Assembly (NCBI GenBank): GCA_018664075.1 | Contig: JABJOY010000024.1 | Span: 1-64,000 of the forward strand | Origin: Porticoccaceae bacterium | Lineage (GTDB): Bacteria; Pseudomonadota; Gammaproteobacteria; Pseudomonadales; Porticoccaceae | DNA length: 64,000 nucleotides | Reading direction: 5' to 3' | Shown: positions 36,881 to 45,173 of the stretch, in pieces | Layout: every line of letters begins with the position of its first letter | How positions within the stretch are numbered: the first letter of the stretch is position 1 | The notes under the pieces: generated by a model | Database searches by the model: none | What the model was told of the DNA's origin: nothing | What the model saw: the letters and a program-made list of their open reading frames with translations, nothing else | Program-made: the position numbers and the translations under genes

Positions 36881-37954
36881 TTACAAACCACTATTATTAA
36901 CCAGGATAGCTGTGGAGTTGGCGGGCAGTGAAACTGCAGTGCCATCCTGCCCCAATGTAAACTGACTAAAATGCTCGTCGACGCCCTTTAACCAGGCGGC
37001 CTCGGCACCGAGCTGATCCAATGGCGGCACCACATGATAGTAGAGCAGGTGGCCCACATCGGCATCTCGCGCAGTTTCGGCGGCTTCTATTGGAGATGCA
37101 TGGTAGTCGAGTACATCATGAAATATTTTCGCCATATTATCCTGGCCCGCATTGGTCGCGCCCTGGTTCATAGCCTTGAGCAATTCAGGGGATAGGGCTT
37201 CATGGACCAGCAGGTCAATACCCCGGGCAAATTTTTCAATATTGGCTGATTTACTGGTATCACCAGAGATCAGAGCGGTGCGGCCGGCGTAGCTAAATCT
37301 GTAGGCTACGGCGGGAGAGATAGGAAAATGATCCACTGCCAGCATTTCTACTGTTAGACCGTCCTGTTCATAGACAGTGATAAGTTCGTCATCAGCGGGG
37401 ACTGGGGCACTGACTGCGACCATACCGGCGCCACTCAGCGGTGTGGTGTTATCCCCGTGATGATCATTGCGGTAGATCACATCCTGAGCATAGGCTTGAT
37501 TAAAACCATCGACTACCGCGGATACACCCTCAGGGCCATAGATATTAAGCGGTGCATCGTGAGCGCCATTGGCCCAGCGCAATGTGGCTACCTCGCCAAG
37601 ACCATCGATATGATCAGAGTGGAAATGAGTGACAAAAACACCGCTTACCTGCCCGGGTGAATAGCCCATGCGGCCAAGGTTGCGTATGCCATTGCTGCCA
37701 CTGTCGACCAAAAATAGTTTACCGGCAGCAACTACTGCGACACAGGGTCCAGACCGGCTCGCCGAGGGCATTGGACCACCGGCACCGCACAGGGCTATAT
37801 GCAGGCCATCGCCCAGCGCATCGATCTTGTTACTTTGCAGATTGGCTTCCATGCCCTGGGGCACAAGCCTGAGAAAAATATCGCCCCGCTGGCTAAAGAG
37901 GGCCAGTCCCAAAATAAGCAGTATCACAGCTGAGATATAGCGTTCTTTCATCAT
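36881..37954 (-). CDS. Membrane-anchored or exported metallo-beta-lactamase-fold hydrolase (RNase Z/arylsulfatase-like)
   Basis: 357 aa. An N-terminal hydrophobic segment (about residues 7-23) without an obvious cleavage site suggests a membrane anchor. The MBL motif is VTHFHSDHIDGLGEV, followed by the metal-bridging aspartate in ALISGDTSKSANI and the late histidine in LYYHVVPP. The segment LCGAGGPMPSASRSGPC near residue 55 is like that of RNase Z-type and AtsA-type enzymes. In the periplasm a hydrolase acting on a small ester or sulfate is more likely than an RNase. It is divergent from the GST gene at 38073. Confidence 0.82.
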   Translation of the reverse strand: MMKERYISAVILLILGLALFSQRGDIFLRLVPQGMEANLQSNKIDALGDGLHIALCGAGGPMPSASRSGPCVAVVAAGKLFLVDSGSNGIRNLGRMGYSPGQVSGVFVTHFHSDHIDGLGEVATLRWANGAHDAPLNIYGPEGVSAVVDGFNQAYAQDVIYRNDHHGDNTTPLSGAGMVAVSAPVPADDELITVYEQDGLTVEMLAVDHFPISPAVAYRFSYAGRTALISGDTSKSANIEKFARGIDLLVHEALSPELLKAMNQGATNAGQDNMAKIFHDVLDYHASPIEAAETARDADVGHLLYYHVVPPLDQLGAEAAWLKGVDEHFSQFTLGQDGTAVSLPANSTAILVNNSGL

Positions 37955-38000
37955 CTGATTTGTCCCCTACCAGGCACATTGATTTAAAAGCGCACAATAA

Positions 38001-38035
38001 ATTATAGGGTGACATGGTGGCATACAGTATGTCAA
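38001..38035. promoter_or_regulatory. Divergent promoter region with nested palindromes
   Basis: On the minus strand a perfect TTGACA (plus 38030-38035) and a perfect TATAAT (38001-38006) face the MBL-fold gene, but 23 bases separate them, which is too long for a standard promoter. On the plus strand TTGATT (37979-37984) and TATAGG (38003-38008) are 18 apart and could serve the GST gene. Between them lie TGACAT (38010-38015) paired with ATGTCA (38029-38034), and inside that CATAC-A-GTATG (38021-38031). This looks like an operator between divergent genes. Confidence 0.5.
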
Positions 38036-38072
38036 TATATTCTAGCAAAACTAGCCTGCTCAGGAGCCTGTT

Positions 38073-39110
38073 GTGACTCAGTCCAAGCCCATTACTCTCA
38101 TTGGTGCACCGCCTTCCCCCTACACCAGAAAAATGATTTCTATTCTCAGGTATCGACGCATTCCATACAGCATTGTCTGGGGTGATCCCGGTGCTGTGCT
38201 TCTGGGAATGGGCATTGCCAAACCCAAGGTGGCACTGCTGCCCACCTTTGTGCTGCCCGATAAAAGAGGAGAGATGCAGGCAGTCTGTGACTCGACCCCG
38301 ATAATTCGCCGCCTGGAAACTGAGCATAATGGCCGCTCGGTAATCCCGGATGATCCGGCAATGGCCTTTATTGATTATCTACTGGAAGACTTTGCCGATG
38401 AGTGGGGCACCAAATATATGTTCCATTACCGCTGGCACCCAGAAGCAGATGCGGATAACGCGGGCACTCTGTTGCCACTGTTTCAGAAGGTAAATCTGCC
38501 GGAGCAGACGTTTGCCCAGTTTAAACCCTTTATCACCGAGCGCCAGGTGGGGCGTCTACATGTTGTAGGTTCCAATGAGGTGACTGCGCCGGTGATTGAT
38601 GCCAGCTACCTGCGCTTTTTATCGGCGATGGAGGCTCACCTGGCCGAGCAGCCCTATCTGATGGGTCATCGCCCCGGGGCATCGGATTTCTCTATTTATG
38701 GTCAGCTGACCCAGCTGGTAGGTTTTGATCCAACACCGCGGTCCATTACCCACAGGGTTTCTCCGCGGACTGTCGCCTATACGGGACTGATGGAGGATCA
38801 AACCGGGCTTGAGCCTGCAGCGGAAGACTGGAATACCATTGAAACTGCACCGGACAGTCTGCAGGCAATCTTAAATGAGGTGGGACATGTCTACGCTCCC
38901 GCGCTGCTGGCTAATGCCAGAGCTATGGAGGCAGGGGAGAAAACCTGGGAGACGGAAATAGATGGCAGTCGCTGGACTCAGCAGACGTTTAATTACCAAG
39001 GCAAGTGCCTCCAGCGCATTAACGCCGAATATCAGGCGTTAACTGCGGCTGACAGAGCCCGTGTGGACATAATCCTCGAAGGCACGGGCTGTGAGCAGAT
39101 TATTCTTTAG
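38073..39110 (+). CDS. Glutathione S-transferase family protein with long C-terminal extension (copy 1)
   Basis: 345 aa from GTG 38073, with AGGAG about 8 bases upstream. A normal GST is about 200-230 aa. The thioredoxin-like N-domain begins LIGAPPSPYTRKMISILRYRRIPY. The helical domain includes FHYRWHPE and PYLMGHRPGASDFSIYGQL. About 110 further residues end in FNYQGKCLQRINAEYQALTA followed by DRARVDIILEGTGCEQIIL. The GST at 45174 carries a related extension. The substrate is unknown. It is divergent from the MBL-fold gene across a palindromic promoter region. Confidence 0.8.
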   Translation: MTQSKPITLIGAPPSPYTRKMISILRYRRIPYSIVWGDPGAVLLGMGIAKPKVALLPTFVLPDKRGEMQAVCDSTPIIRRLETEHNGRSVIPDDPAMAFIDYLLEDFADEWGTKYMFHYRWHPEADADNAGTLLPLFQKVNLPEQTFAQFKPFITERQVGRLHVVGSNEVTAPVIDASYLRFLSAMEAHLAEQPYLMGHRPGASDFSIYGQLTQLVGFDPTPRSITHRVSPRTVAYTGLMEDQTGLEPAAEDWNTIETAPDSLQAILNEVGHVYAPALLANARAMEAGEKTWETEIDGSRWTQQTFNYQGKCLQRINAEYQALTAADRARVDIILEGTGCEQIIL

Positions 39111-39117
39111 GTCTGAT

Positions 39118-39591
39118 TTATGCCTTTTTATTCTGCAGGGACAGCACCAGCATAATGCTGGCTATAGCTAGCAGCGGCAAATTGCTCACAGCCCCCGGAG
39201 GCACATGTTCGTAATAGGGTGTTGACAATGGATGCATGGTGCCTGCTGCCATGCGCATAGGCATTTCGATCACCACGGTGAGCCATAGTAGTGGCAGCAG
39301 GTTGCGATAGCGCCACATGCAGACATAAAAAATAGTCAGGGTTATCAGCTGAGCTGACCCCCAGAGCGAGGCAAACAGATAAATCACATTATTGGGGTTG
39401 GGAGCGCCCTCCGCAAAGGGGAAGATAATAATTGAAGCTATGCTGTTGATGCCGCCATCGTCCGCTAGGAAATGCATAAAGCCGCGAAAGGTGTACATGG
39501 CGATCAGCAGATAAAACACATACAGGGCGATGTTATTGCCCTGATAATCGTTATTGGCCTGCTTGGGAAACAGTTTATCGATAAGACTCAT
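39118..39591 (-). CDS. Four-helix membrane protein of unknown function
   Basis: 157 aa with four hydrophobic segments (about residues 23-40, 66-90, 95-115 and 135-150) and short loops. The second half of the first helix region contains FRGFMHFLADDGG, and the third and fourth helices are linked by a H- and P-rich loop (MHPLSTPYYEHVPPG). I do not recognise the family. It is convergent with the GST gene (7-base gap) and divergent from the tandem HCCA-like gene. Confidence 0.65.
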   Translation of the reverse strand: MSLIDKLFPKQANNDYQGNNIALYVFYLLIAMYTFRGFMHFLADDGGINSIASIIIFPFAEGAPNPNNVIYLFASLWGSAQLITLTIFYVCMWRYRNLLPLLWLTVVIEMPMRMAAGTMHPLSTPYYEHVPPGAVSNLPLLAIASIMLVLSLQNKKA

Positions 39592-39718
39592 TGGGGGCTA
39601 CTCTTGTTAAATTTTCTCAAGCATAATAAATTAACAGTGTCTATGCCAGTTTATTTTATGCCGATAAGCTGCTAACTTAGCCGCTGTTCTCAATAATAAA
39701 AACAACCAGAGGCTGAGT

Positions 39719-41098
39719 ATGACAGAGCAATTTAAAGAGCAGGGTGGGGCGGCGACTATGGACCCGAGCGCCGCCTTCCGCTGGCTGTCCTCAAAGGTTA
39801 TGACCTATATTATCAGCCCCCGGCGGCAGGCTAAAATACGGGCAAAAGCCGAAAAACACCGCCGCGCTGCTGGTGCTCGACATGTGGTTGAATACTTTCA
39901 TCAGGTGGAGGACGGTTATAGTCATTTGGCGGCTCAGGCACTGCAGTCTCTGAGCCAGCGCTATGATATTGATCTGCGCTGTTATCTGGTTAGTGGACCG
40001 TCCGGGGGTAATAGCGTTGAGCCTGATCTGTTGTTGAAACTCTCCCATTATGATGCCTCGCTTATCGCTCCCCATTACAATCTCGATTTCCCCCAGTCAA
40101 AGGGGCTTTCCGACCCTGCGGCAATTGCTCAAGCAGAATCAATTTTGGCTGCCCAGGACAGTAAGAGCTTTATTGCGCTGGCGGCTGCTGTGGGTGCTGC
40201 TCTGTGGTCTGGTGACGCTGTAGCTCTAAATACATTGGCAGAGCAGCATGGTTGCGCAGCAGAGAAGCAGGCTGAAGCCTGTCTGGCCCAGGGCAATGCC
40301 CGGCGCGCTGAGTTAAAACATTATTCCGGAGCCATGTTCTACTATGGTGAGGAATGGTATTGGGGTGTTGATCGGCTGCATTATTTAGAGGAGCGCCTGG
40401 CTGAACTGGGAGCGGATAAGGATCCACAGCAGCCCATGCTAATGCCAGGCTTTGGGGTTGAAGCGGGCAGGCACAGAGACAATGGCAGCCTGACATTGGA
40501 GATTTACCCTTCATTGCGCAGTCCATATACCGCCATGGTCTTTGACCAGACATTGGCACTGGCGGAGACGACCGGGGTTAACCTGGTGGTGCGTCCTGTG
40601 CTGCCCATGGTCATGCGCGGTGTGCCTGCGACTCGTGAGAAGGGCATGTATATCTTTACCGATGCGGCCCGTGAGGCGCGCAGTGCCGGAGTGCCCTTTG
40701 GTAACTTTTATGACCCCATTGGCGAGCCTGCGAGGCGCTGTTATTCGCTTTATCCCTGGGCCTGTGAACAGGGTTTGGGCAACCAATTACTATCCAGCTT
40801 TCTGAGTTCCGCCTTTGTCCAAGGGGTTAATACCAATAATAATCGCGGCCTTAAACTGGTGGTTGAAAAAGCCGGGCTCGACTGGTCTGTGGCTAAAACT
40901 CTGCTCGGCCAGTCTGGCTGGCAGGAGATATTGGAGAGCAATCGACTGGCCATGTATCAGGCTGGTCTCTGGGGTGTGCCGAGTTTTCGCCTGTTGGACA
41001 AGCAGGGTGAGCCGGTGCTGGCACTCTGGGGTCAGGATCGACTATGGTTGCTGGCCCGGGAAATTGAGCGCCTGTTGGCGCTGAACACAGAGTCTTAA
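39719..41098 (+). CDS. Tandem HCCA-isomerase/DsbA-fold protein (two thioredoxin-like domains)
   Basis: 459 aa, about twice the length of a single-domain member. After a basic N-terminus (residues 35-52) the first DsbA-like domain starts VVEYFHQVEDGYSHLAAQALQ. The second starts near residue 260 with LEIYPSLRSPYTAMVFDQTLALAETTGVNL and ends with the cis-proline loop GLWGVPSFRLLDKQGEPVLALWGQDRLWLL. Neither domain has CXXC, and the second has the serine typical of kappa-GST/HCCA isomerases. No signal peptide is seen, so it is probably cytoplasmic. It opens a rightward operon that runs to 46295. Confidence 0.8.
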   Translation: MTEQFKEQGGAATMDPSAAFRWLSSKVMTYIISPRRQAKIRAKAEKHRRAAGARHVVEYFHQVEDGYSHLAAQALQSLSQRYDIDLRCYLVSGPSGGNSVEPDLLLKLSHYDASLIAPHYNLDFPQSKGLSDPAAIAQAESILAAQDSKSFIALAAAVGAALWSGDAVALNTLAEQHGCAAEKQAEACLAQGNARRAELKHYSGAMFYYGEEWYWGVDRLHYLEERLAELGADKDPQQPMLMPGFGVEAGRHRDNGSLTLEIYPSLRSPYTAMVFDQTLALAETTGVNLVVRPVLPMVMRGVPATREKGMYIFTDAAREARSAGVPFGNFYDPIGEPARRCYSLYPWACEQGLGNQLLSSFLSSAFVQGVNTNNNRGLKLVVEKAGLDWSVAKTLLGQSGWQEILESNRLAMYQAGLWGVPSFRLLDKQGEPVLALWGQDRLWLLAREIERLLALNTES

Positions 41099-41111
41099 TA
41101 AGGTTTTTTTT

Positions 41112-42635
41112 ATGGCATCAAAACAATCGGATCATCACAGCATTGGCCCATTTATGGATCGCGTCGCGGAGTCGCTGGATGGCAATCGCAGCGCCGATGT
41201 TCAAAAACGTCATGGCAAAGGTTATCGCACCGCCCGGGAGAATCTCGAACATCTGGTGGATGGGGGCAGCTTCGTTGAGTACGGGCAGTTTGCCGTGGCA
41301 GCTCAGCGCAATCGCCGCAGTGCTGTGGAGCTTAAATCCAAAACTGCTGCCGATGGTGTGATTACCGGATTGGCAAGAATTAATACCGACCTGTTTGGGG
41401 CTGACCAGTCCCAGGCGGCGGTGATTATCAATGATTATATGAGCCTGGCTGGTACCCAGGGGTTTTTCCACCATGCCAAGATAGACCGAATGTTAGAGGT
41501 GGCGACCGAGCGATCACTGCCGGTGGTGATGTATACCGAGGGCGGCGGTGGCCGGCCCGGAGATACGGATGTCAGTACCCAGATAGCAGGTCTTAATATC
41601 ACCACCTGGCTGGTGTGGAGTCAGCTGGCGGGAGTTGTTCCCCGTATTGTGGTCAACAATGGCTACTGTTTTGCCGGTAATGCAGCTCTGTATGGGGGTG
41701 CAGATATTTGTATCGCTACCAAGTCGTCCTTTATCGGTATGGCTGGCCCGGCCATGATTGAAGGCGGCGGTCTGGGATCTTTTGCGGCAGAGGAGATTGG
41801 TCCTGCGGAGGTTAATACCAGAAATGGGGTGATTGATATTCTGGCCGCAGATGAGACAGAAGCAACAGCTCTGGCCCAACAGGTGCTGGGGTATTTTCAG
41901 GGCCCGCTCAAGGACTGGACTGTTGCAGATCAAACGCTGCTGCAGAGCATAATGCCGGAGGACAGGCGCTACACCTACGATATTAGAAAGCTGATTAATG
42001 TACTGGCCGACGACGATAGCTTTTTGGAGTTACAGCCTGAATATGGCAAAACTATTGTCACTGGTTTTGTGCGCATTGAAGGCCATCCCTGTGGCTTGAT
42101 CGCCAATGACAATAAGGTGCTGGGTGGTGCTGTGGATGCCGTGTCGGCGGCCAAGACGGCACGGTTTTTAAATCTTTGCAGCAGTTTCTCTCTGCCCGTG
42201 ATTAGTCTCTGCGATACCCCGGGCTTTATGGTTGGGCCGGACAGCGAGGCTGAGGGTGCCGCCCGAAAGATGGCCGAACTATTTACTGCGGGCGCCAATC
42301 TTAAGTCACCCCTGGTATGTATTTTTGTGCGCAAGGCCTATGGTCTGGGCGCCATGGCCATGGCCGGCAGCTCCTTTGTCAAGCCGGTCTATAGTGCCGC
42401 CTGGCCCATGGGCGAATTCGGTGGTATGGGTCTTGAGGGTGCGGTGAAGCTAGGCTTTAAAAAAGAGCTGGAAGAACTTGAAGGCGAGGCGCGGGAAGAT
42501 CTGTTTAACAAGCTGGTGGCCAAGATGTACGAGGGAGGCAAGGCAGCGGAGGCAGCGGCATTTTTGGAGATCGATGGGGTGATTAATCCTATGGATACCA
42601 GAGCCGTGATTATCAATAGTATCGGATTAAATTAA
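41112..42635 (+). CDS. Acyl-CoA carboxylase carboxyltransferase (beta) subunit-like protein
   Basis: 507 aa with both crotonase-like halves of a carboxyltransferase. The N-half contains RHGKGYRTARENLEHLVDGGSFVEYG and GYCFAGNAALYGGADICIATKSSFIGMAGPAMIEGGG. The C-half contains VTGFVRIEGHPCGLIANDNKVLGGAVDAVSAAKTARFL, LPVISLCDTPGFMVG and RKAYGLGAMAMAG. These fit propionyl-, methylcrotonyl- or geranyl-CoA carboxylase beta subunits. No biotin carboxylase or biotin carrier gene is present in the window, so the partner is elsewhere or the protein works alone, for example as a decarboxylase. It starts 13 bases after the tandem HCCA-like gene. Confidence 0.85.
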   Translation: MASKQSDHHSIGPFMDRVAESLDGNRSADVQKRHGKGYRTARENLEHLVDGGSFVEYGQFAVAAQRNRRSAVELKSKTAADGVITGLARINTDLFGADQSQAAVIINDYMSLAGTQGFFHHAKIDRMLEVATERSLPVVMYTEGGGGRPGDTDVSTQIAGLNITTWLVWSQLAGVVPRIVVNNGYCFAGNAALYGGADICIATKSSFIGMAGPAMIEGGGLGSFAAEEIGPAEVNTRNGVIDILAADETEATALAQQVLGYFQGPLKDWTVADQTLLQSIMPEDRRYTYDIRKLINVLADDDSFLELQPEYGKTIVTGFVRIEGHPCGLIANDNKVLGGAVDAVSAAKTARFLNLCSSFSLPVISLCDTPGFMVGPDSEAEGAARKMAELFTAGANLKSPLVCIFVRKAYGLGAMAMAGSSFVKPVYSAAWPMGEFGGMGLEGAVKLGFKKELEELEGEAREDLFNKLVAKMYEGGKAAEAAAFLEIDGVINPMDTRAVIINSIGLN

Positions 42636-42653
42636 TAACAACAGGAGGCCATT

Positions 42654-42944
42654 ATGGCACTGGGAGTACTGGCAACAATTACCGTTCAAGAAGGTAAAAA
42701 TGAAGAATTTGAAACCCTGTTTAAGGGCCTGACAGAAAAGGTATTGGCCAATGAGGAGGGTACATTGCTCTATGCGTTGCATCGCAGTAAGTCCAACCCT
42801 CAGGAATATGTGGTAATGGAGCAGTATCGCAGTGCCGCTGATATCGATGCCCATGGCAAGACGGATTACTTTCTTGAGGCGCAGAAAATGATGGGTGGGC
42901 TGGTGTCTGCTGCGCCGGTTATTCAAGTGCTGGATGTGGTTTAA
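42654..42944 (+). CDS. Antibiotic biosynthesis monooxygenase (ABM) domain protein, putative quinol monooxygenase
   Basis: 96 aa, one dimeric ferredoxin-like ABM domain. LGVLATITVQEGKNEEFETLFKGLTEKVLANEEGTLLYALHRSK and EYVVMEQYRSAADIDAHGKTDYFLEA are typical of YgiN-like proteins. Such proteins oxidise quinols or act on reactive small molecules without a bound cofactor. The start has a strong AGGAGG site (42645-42650). It is third in the 39.7-46.3 kb operon. Confidence 0.88.
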   Translation: MALGVLATITVQEGKNEEFETLFKGLTEKVLANEEGTLLYALHRSKSNPQEYVVMEQYRSAADIDAHGKTDYFLEAQKMMGGLVSAAPVIQVLDVV

Positions 42945-42981
42945 ACCCTGAAATCAAACGTCAAACATTAGGAAAATAATA

Positions 42982-43359
42982 ATGAATAAAGTCCTTAAAA
43001 TAGTGGTGGCCTTACTGGCCCTGGTTTTTGCTTCGATTGGCCTGCGCTGGCTAGTGGCACCGGAAGGGGTCGCTGTCGAATTCGGTATGATATTAATGGA
43101 GGGGCTGGGTCTTAGCTCGCAAATTGGTGATCTGGGTGCCTTCTTCTTATCTCTGGCCATTTTTATCCTGCTGGCGCTGACCAGCGGTCGCCGCTTTTGG
43201 TATTACCCGCCGATTATTCTGCTGGGTCTGACAGCGATTATGCGCACGATGGCATGGATGTTTCACGGTGCCAGTCTGGCGGTGGATATGATTGCTGTGG
43301 AAATTATTGCCTGTGTGGTTCTCTATCTTGGCTCGGCCCGGTTAGCTGACGAGGACTAA
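42982..43359 (+). CDS. DUF4345-like small membrane protein
   Basis: 125 aa with four hydrophobic helices. The signature-like parts are ASIGLRWLVAPEGVAVEFGM, GLSSQIGDLGAFFLSLAIFILLA and MRTMAWMFHGASLAVDMIAVEIIA, which fit DUF4345-type proteins often found beside catabolic genes. No function is known. The stop is two bases before the GTG of the sulfatase gene, so the two are probably coupled. Confidence 0.75.
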   Translation: MNKVLKIVVALLALVFASIGLRWLVAPEGVAVEFGMILMEGLGLSSQIGDLGAFFLSLAIFILLALTSGRRFWYYPPIILLGLTAIMRTMAWMFHGASLAVDMIAVEIIACVVLYLGSARLADED

Positions 43360-43361
43360 TA

Positions 43362-45146
43362 GTGAAATCCATTTTCGGCCGGTGCCGACCACTGACCCTT
43401 TTGTTGCTACTGTTATCGGCACTGGGTCAGTCCGCACTGGTAAACGCTCAAGAGAGTCCCAATATTGTTTTGATTCTGGCTGACGATCTGGGCTTTAGCG
43501 ATCTGGCATCCTATGGCAGTGAAATCCACACGCCGAGTATTTCGGCACTGGCGGAGCAGGGTGTTAGCTTTACTAACTACCATACCGGCGCCAATTGCGC
43601 GCCGTCCCGGGCCATGTTGTTGACTGGTGTGGATAGTCATCGCACAGGTGTGCCCAATATTCCGGAAATGATCCCGCCAGAGCAGTCCAAGTACAGCCAT
43701 TATTCTGGCACCCTGGGCCACAATGTGGTGACTGTGGCGACATTGTTGCAGGACGCTGGCTATCACACCTATATGGCGGGCAAGTGGCATCTGGGTCAAG
43801 CCCCGGATCAGCTGCCCAGTGTTCGGGGCTTTGAGCGCACAGTGGCGCTGGCGGATTCTGGAGCCGATAACTGGGAGCAGAAACCCTATCTGCCAATCTA
43901 TAAAAAAGCTAACTGGTATGCGGATGGACAGGACTATCAATTGCCCGAGGACTTTTATTCGTCGCGCTTTTTAGTGGATAAAACCATTGAGTTTATCGAT
44001 AGCAATCAGGGTGATGGCCAGCCTTTCTTCGCCTATGTGCCATTTCAGGCGGTGCATATACCGGTACAGGCACCCCAGGAATATATTGATCGCTATATGG
44101 GTGTTTACGATGATGGCTGGACGGCCCTGCGCGCAGAGCGATTGGGGCGCGCTATTGAACTGGGAATAGTGCCAGCTGATACTGCCATGGTAACTATGGC
44201 CAGCACCTCTGATTGGGATGCTTTAAGTGCGGATGAGCAAGCCTATGAAGCCAAGCGTATGGCGGTCTATGGCGCGATGGTTGAAGCTATGGATCATCAT
44301 ATTGGCCGCCTGGTGAAACACTTAAAAGCCATAGGCGAATATGACAATACAGTATTTATTTTTTCCTCGGACAATGGCGCCGAAGCCATGGGCGAGCCAG
44401 TTCAAAATTCTTGGAGTAATAGTCGCCGCCCGGCCTCTCAGGGTTACAGTGTCGACTATGAAACTCTGGGTCTAAAGGGTAGTTTTAATGCTATTAACCC
44501 CGGTTTTTCCAGTGCTGCTGCATCACCTCTATCCTATTACAAATTTTATCTGGGTGAGGGCGGTATGCGGGTGCCGATGATTATTGCTGGCGCGGGCATA
44601 GAGACCAGGAATCAGCTGAGCAATGCCTTTACCTTTGTTACCGATATCACACCAACGATTCTCGCCCTGGCCGATGTGGAGCCAGCGCCTGCTCGCTATG
44701 GGGGCCGTTTGGTAGAGCCGATTATTGGTCAGAGTCTTATGCCTGTGCTGGAAGGCAGTGCCGAGGCAGTTTATGGGCAGAATGATGCGGTGGGTTACGA
44801 GTTAGTCGGCCATGGGGCATTATTTATGGGCGACTATAAAATTGTCTTTAACCGGGATATCTGGGGAGACAACCAGTGGCGTCTGTTTAACATTGTTGCG
44901 GATCCGGGCGAGACCAATGATCTTAGTGGGCAAAATCCTGCTCAGTTACAGCTTATGCTGGGCCGCTATCAGCAATATCTAGCGGAGAATAATGTTCTGC
45001 CTATGCCAGCGGGCTACAGTTTTTTGACGCAGGTTACGTATAACGCGCTGAATAACGTCTTTCGCGACAATATCCTGATTGGTATTTTAATGTTTTTCCT
45101 CTTGCTGCCTTTTGTGCTGGTTTATCGCAGTAAATCAAAAGGCTAA
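43362..45146 (+). CDS. Exported, membrane-anchored sulfatase (arylsulfatase type I)
   Basis: 594 aa from GTG 43362. A signal peptide (about residues 1-29) leads into PNIVLILADDLGFSDLASYGS with the metal-binding Asp pair. The sulfatase signature C-A-P-S-R at C79 is the cysteine converted to formylglycine. GKWHLGQ and FIFSSDNGAEAMGE supply the other active-site residues. Unusually, the C-terminus has a hydrophobic helix (about 567-586, ILIGILMFFLLLPFVLVY) and a basic tail, so the enzyme should stay anchored in the inner membrane facing the periplasm. It hydrolyses a sulfate ester of unknown type. No formylglycine-generating enzyme or anSME gene is in the window. Confidence 0.9.
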   Translation: MKSIFGRCRPLTLLLLLLSALGQSALVNAQESPNIVLILADDLGFSDLASYGSEIHTPSISALAEQGVSFTNYHTGANCAPSRAMLLTGVDSHRTGVPNIPEMIPPEQSKYSHYSGTLGHNVVTVATLLQDAGYHTYMAGKWHLGQAPDQLPSVRGFERTVALADSGADNWEQKPYLPIYKKANWYADGQDYQLPEDFYSSRFLVDKTIEFIDSNQGDGQPFFAYVPFQAVHIPVQAPQEYIDRYMGVYDDGWTALRAERLGRAIELGIVPADTAMVTMASTSDWDALSADEQAYEAKRMAVYGAMVEAMDHHIGRLVKHLKAIGEYDNTVFIFSSDNGAEAMGEPVQNSWSNSRRPASQGYSVDYETLGLKGSFNAINPGFSSAAASPLSYYKFYLGEGGMRVPMIIAGAGIETRNQLSNAFTFVTDITPTILALADVEPAPARYGGRLVEPIIGQSLMPVLEGSAEAVYGQNDAVGYELVGHGALFMGDYKIVFNRDIWGDNQWRLFNIVADPGETNDLSGQNPAQLQLMLGRYQQYLAENNVLPMPAGYSFLTQVTYNALNNVFRDNILIGILMFFLLLPFVLVYRSKSKG

Positions 45147-45173
45147 TAACGCTTATTCGACGAGTACAACTGT

